A DNA stretch of 5,721 nt from Actinomycetes bacterium (GTDB lineage Bacteria; Actinomycetota; Acidimicrobiia; Acidimicrobiales; RAAP-2): the NCBI GenBank assembly GCA_021795095.1, contig JAJYPU010000122.1, forward strand, positions 1-5,721, in the 5' to 3' direction. Each line of letters opens with the position of its first letter. The first letter of the stretch is position 1. Shown here piece by piece: positions 4,916 to 5,721 of the stretch. Position numbers and translations under genes: made by a program. The notes under the pieces were generated by a model that was not told where the DNA came from, searched no databases, and saw only the letters and a list, made by a program, of their open reading frames with translations.

Positions 4916-5721
4916 GCGCGCTGGGTCATCGGCACGTAGTCACGCGCGTCCGAGCCAATGTAGAGCTGGCGCGGCCGGGTGATCTTCAGATCCTGGTCGA
5001 GCAGTTCCTGGAAGTGCGCGAGCCAGCCCGAGGTGCGTGGGATCGCGAAGAGGACCGTGAACATCTCCATCGGGAAGCCCATCGCCTGGTAGATCAGGCC
5101 CGAGTAGAAGTCGACGTTCGGGTAGAGGCGCCTCGAGATGAAGTAGTCGTCCTTCAGCGCGATCTCCTCGAGCTTGAGCGCGATGTCGAGCAACGGGTTC
5201 TTGCCGGTCACGTTGAACACCGAGTCGGCCGTCTGCTTGATGATCTTGGCGCGCGGGTCGTAGTTCTTGTAGACGCGGTGGCCGAAGCCCTCGAGCATCA
5301 CCTTGCCCTGCTTCACCGATTCGATGTACGCGGGGATGTTCTCGTAGCTACCAATCTTGGCCAGCATCTTCAAGACGGCCTCGTTGGCCCCGCCGTGGCG
5401 CGGACCGTAAAGGGCCGCAGTCGCGGCCGCGGTGGCGACGTAGGGGTCGCCGTGGGACGAGCCGACGGTGCGCATCGCGGTCGTACCGCAGTTCTGCTCA
5501 TGGTCCGCGTGCAGGATGAACAGGACGTCGAGCGCGTGCGCGAGGACGGGGTCGGCCTCATAACGCGGCTCGGCGACCTTCCACATCATCGAGAGGAAGT
5601 TCTGGGTGTAGTCGAGCCCGTTGTCCGGGTAGACGAAGGGCATCCCCACCGAGAACCGGTGCGCCGCGGCGGCGAGCGTCGGCATCTTGGCGATCAGGCG
5701 CACCACCTGCTTGTGCAGGAC
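4912..5721 (-). CDS. gltA: Citrate synthase (type II), C-terminal part
   Basis: The last 269 residues of citrate synthase, which condenses oxaloacetate and acetyl-CoA to citrate at the entry of the TCA cycle. The frame is open to the window edge, so the N-terminal portion (about 160 residues in a typical 430-residue enzyme) and the promoter lie outside. Aligned by motif to E. coli GltA, the catalytic His264, His305 and Asp362 correspond to His109 (GPRHGG), His148 (GFGHRVYKNYDPRA) and Asp204 (PNVDFYSG) of this fragment. HADHEQN (71-77) and the C-terminal RPRQLYIG (249-256) are also intact. The large spacing and these motifs match the GltA-type enzyme rather than a 2-methylcitrate synthase, although that cannot be fully excluded without the N-terminus. 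It converges on the DinB gene with a four-base overlap. Confidence 0.95.
   Translation of the reverse strand, partial: VLHKQVVRLIAKMPTLAAAAHRFSVGMPFVYPDNGLDYTQNFLSMMWKVAEPRYEADPVLAHALDVLFILHADHEQNCGTTAMRTVGSSHGDPYVATAAATAALYGPRHGGANEAVLKMLAKIGSYENIPAYIESVKQGKVMLEGFGHRVYKNYDPRAKIIKQTADSVFNVTGKNPLLDIALKLEEIALKDDYFISRRLYPNVDFYSGLIYQAMGFPMEMFTVLFAIPRTSGWLAHFQELLDQDLKITRPRQLYIGSDARDYVPMTQRA

Overview
The window reads as chromosomal DNA from a high-G+C actinobacterium, possibly of the class Acidimicrobiia. This is an inference from three things: strong G/C preference at third codon positions, an MptB-type polyprenol-phosphomannose glycosyltransferase, and TANNNT boxes placed 5-7 nt before start codons, which is the arrangement of leaderless transcripts common in Actinobacteria. 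I see no mobile element, CRISPR array, phage gene or biosynthetic cluster. The genes are ordinary housekeeping and accessory-metabolism genes.

Layout from left to right: the 5' part of a tRNA-Thr(GGT) on the minus strand, running off the left edge; a GNAT acetyltransferase of the phosphinothricin acetyltransferase type (+); a multi-spanning MptB-like mannosyltransferase (-); a tRNA-Tyr(GTA) on the minus strand followed by a strong terminator hairpin; yajQ (+); a GtrA-family membrane protein (-); a TesB-type acyl-CoA thioesterase (+); a DinB-superfamily protein (+); and the C-terminal part of a type II citrate synthase (-), cut by the right edge. The longest stretch without a gene is about 80 bases.

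Strand changes at almost every gene, so there is no clear operon. The only co-directional protein-gene pair (thioesterase and DinB) has a TANNNT box of its own in the 18-base gap. The genes do not form a single pathway. The MptB-like enzyme and the GtrA protein both suggest polyprenyl-phosphate sugar chemistry at the membrane. The thioesterase and citrate synthase belong to acyl-CoA and central carbon metabolism.

The most notable signals are architectural. All three convergent gene pairs overlap by exactly four bases, with both TAG stop codons sharing one CTAG. By my reading, CTAG occurs only five times in the window, always at a gene boundary. Four protein genes have TANNNT at 6-7 nt before the start, and a fifth has a near match. 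A similar box lies 7 nt before the mature 5' end of tRNA-Tyr. The MptB-like gene differs in having a Shine-Dalgarno site and no such box.
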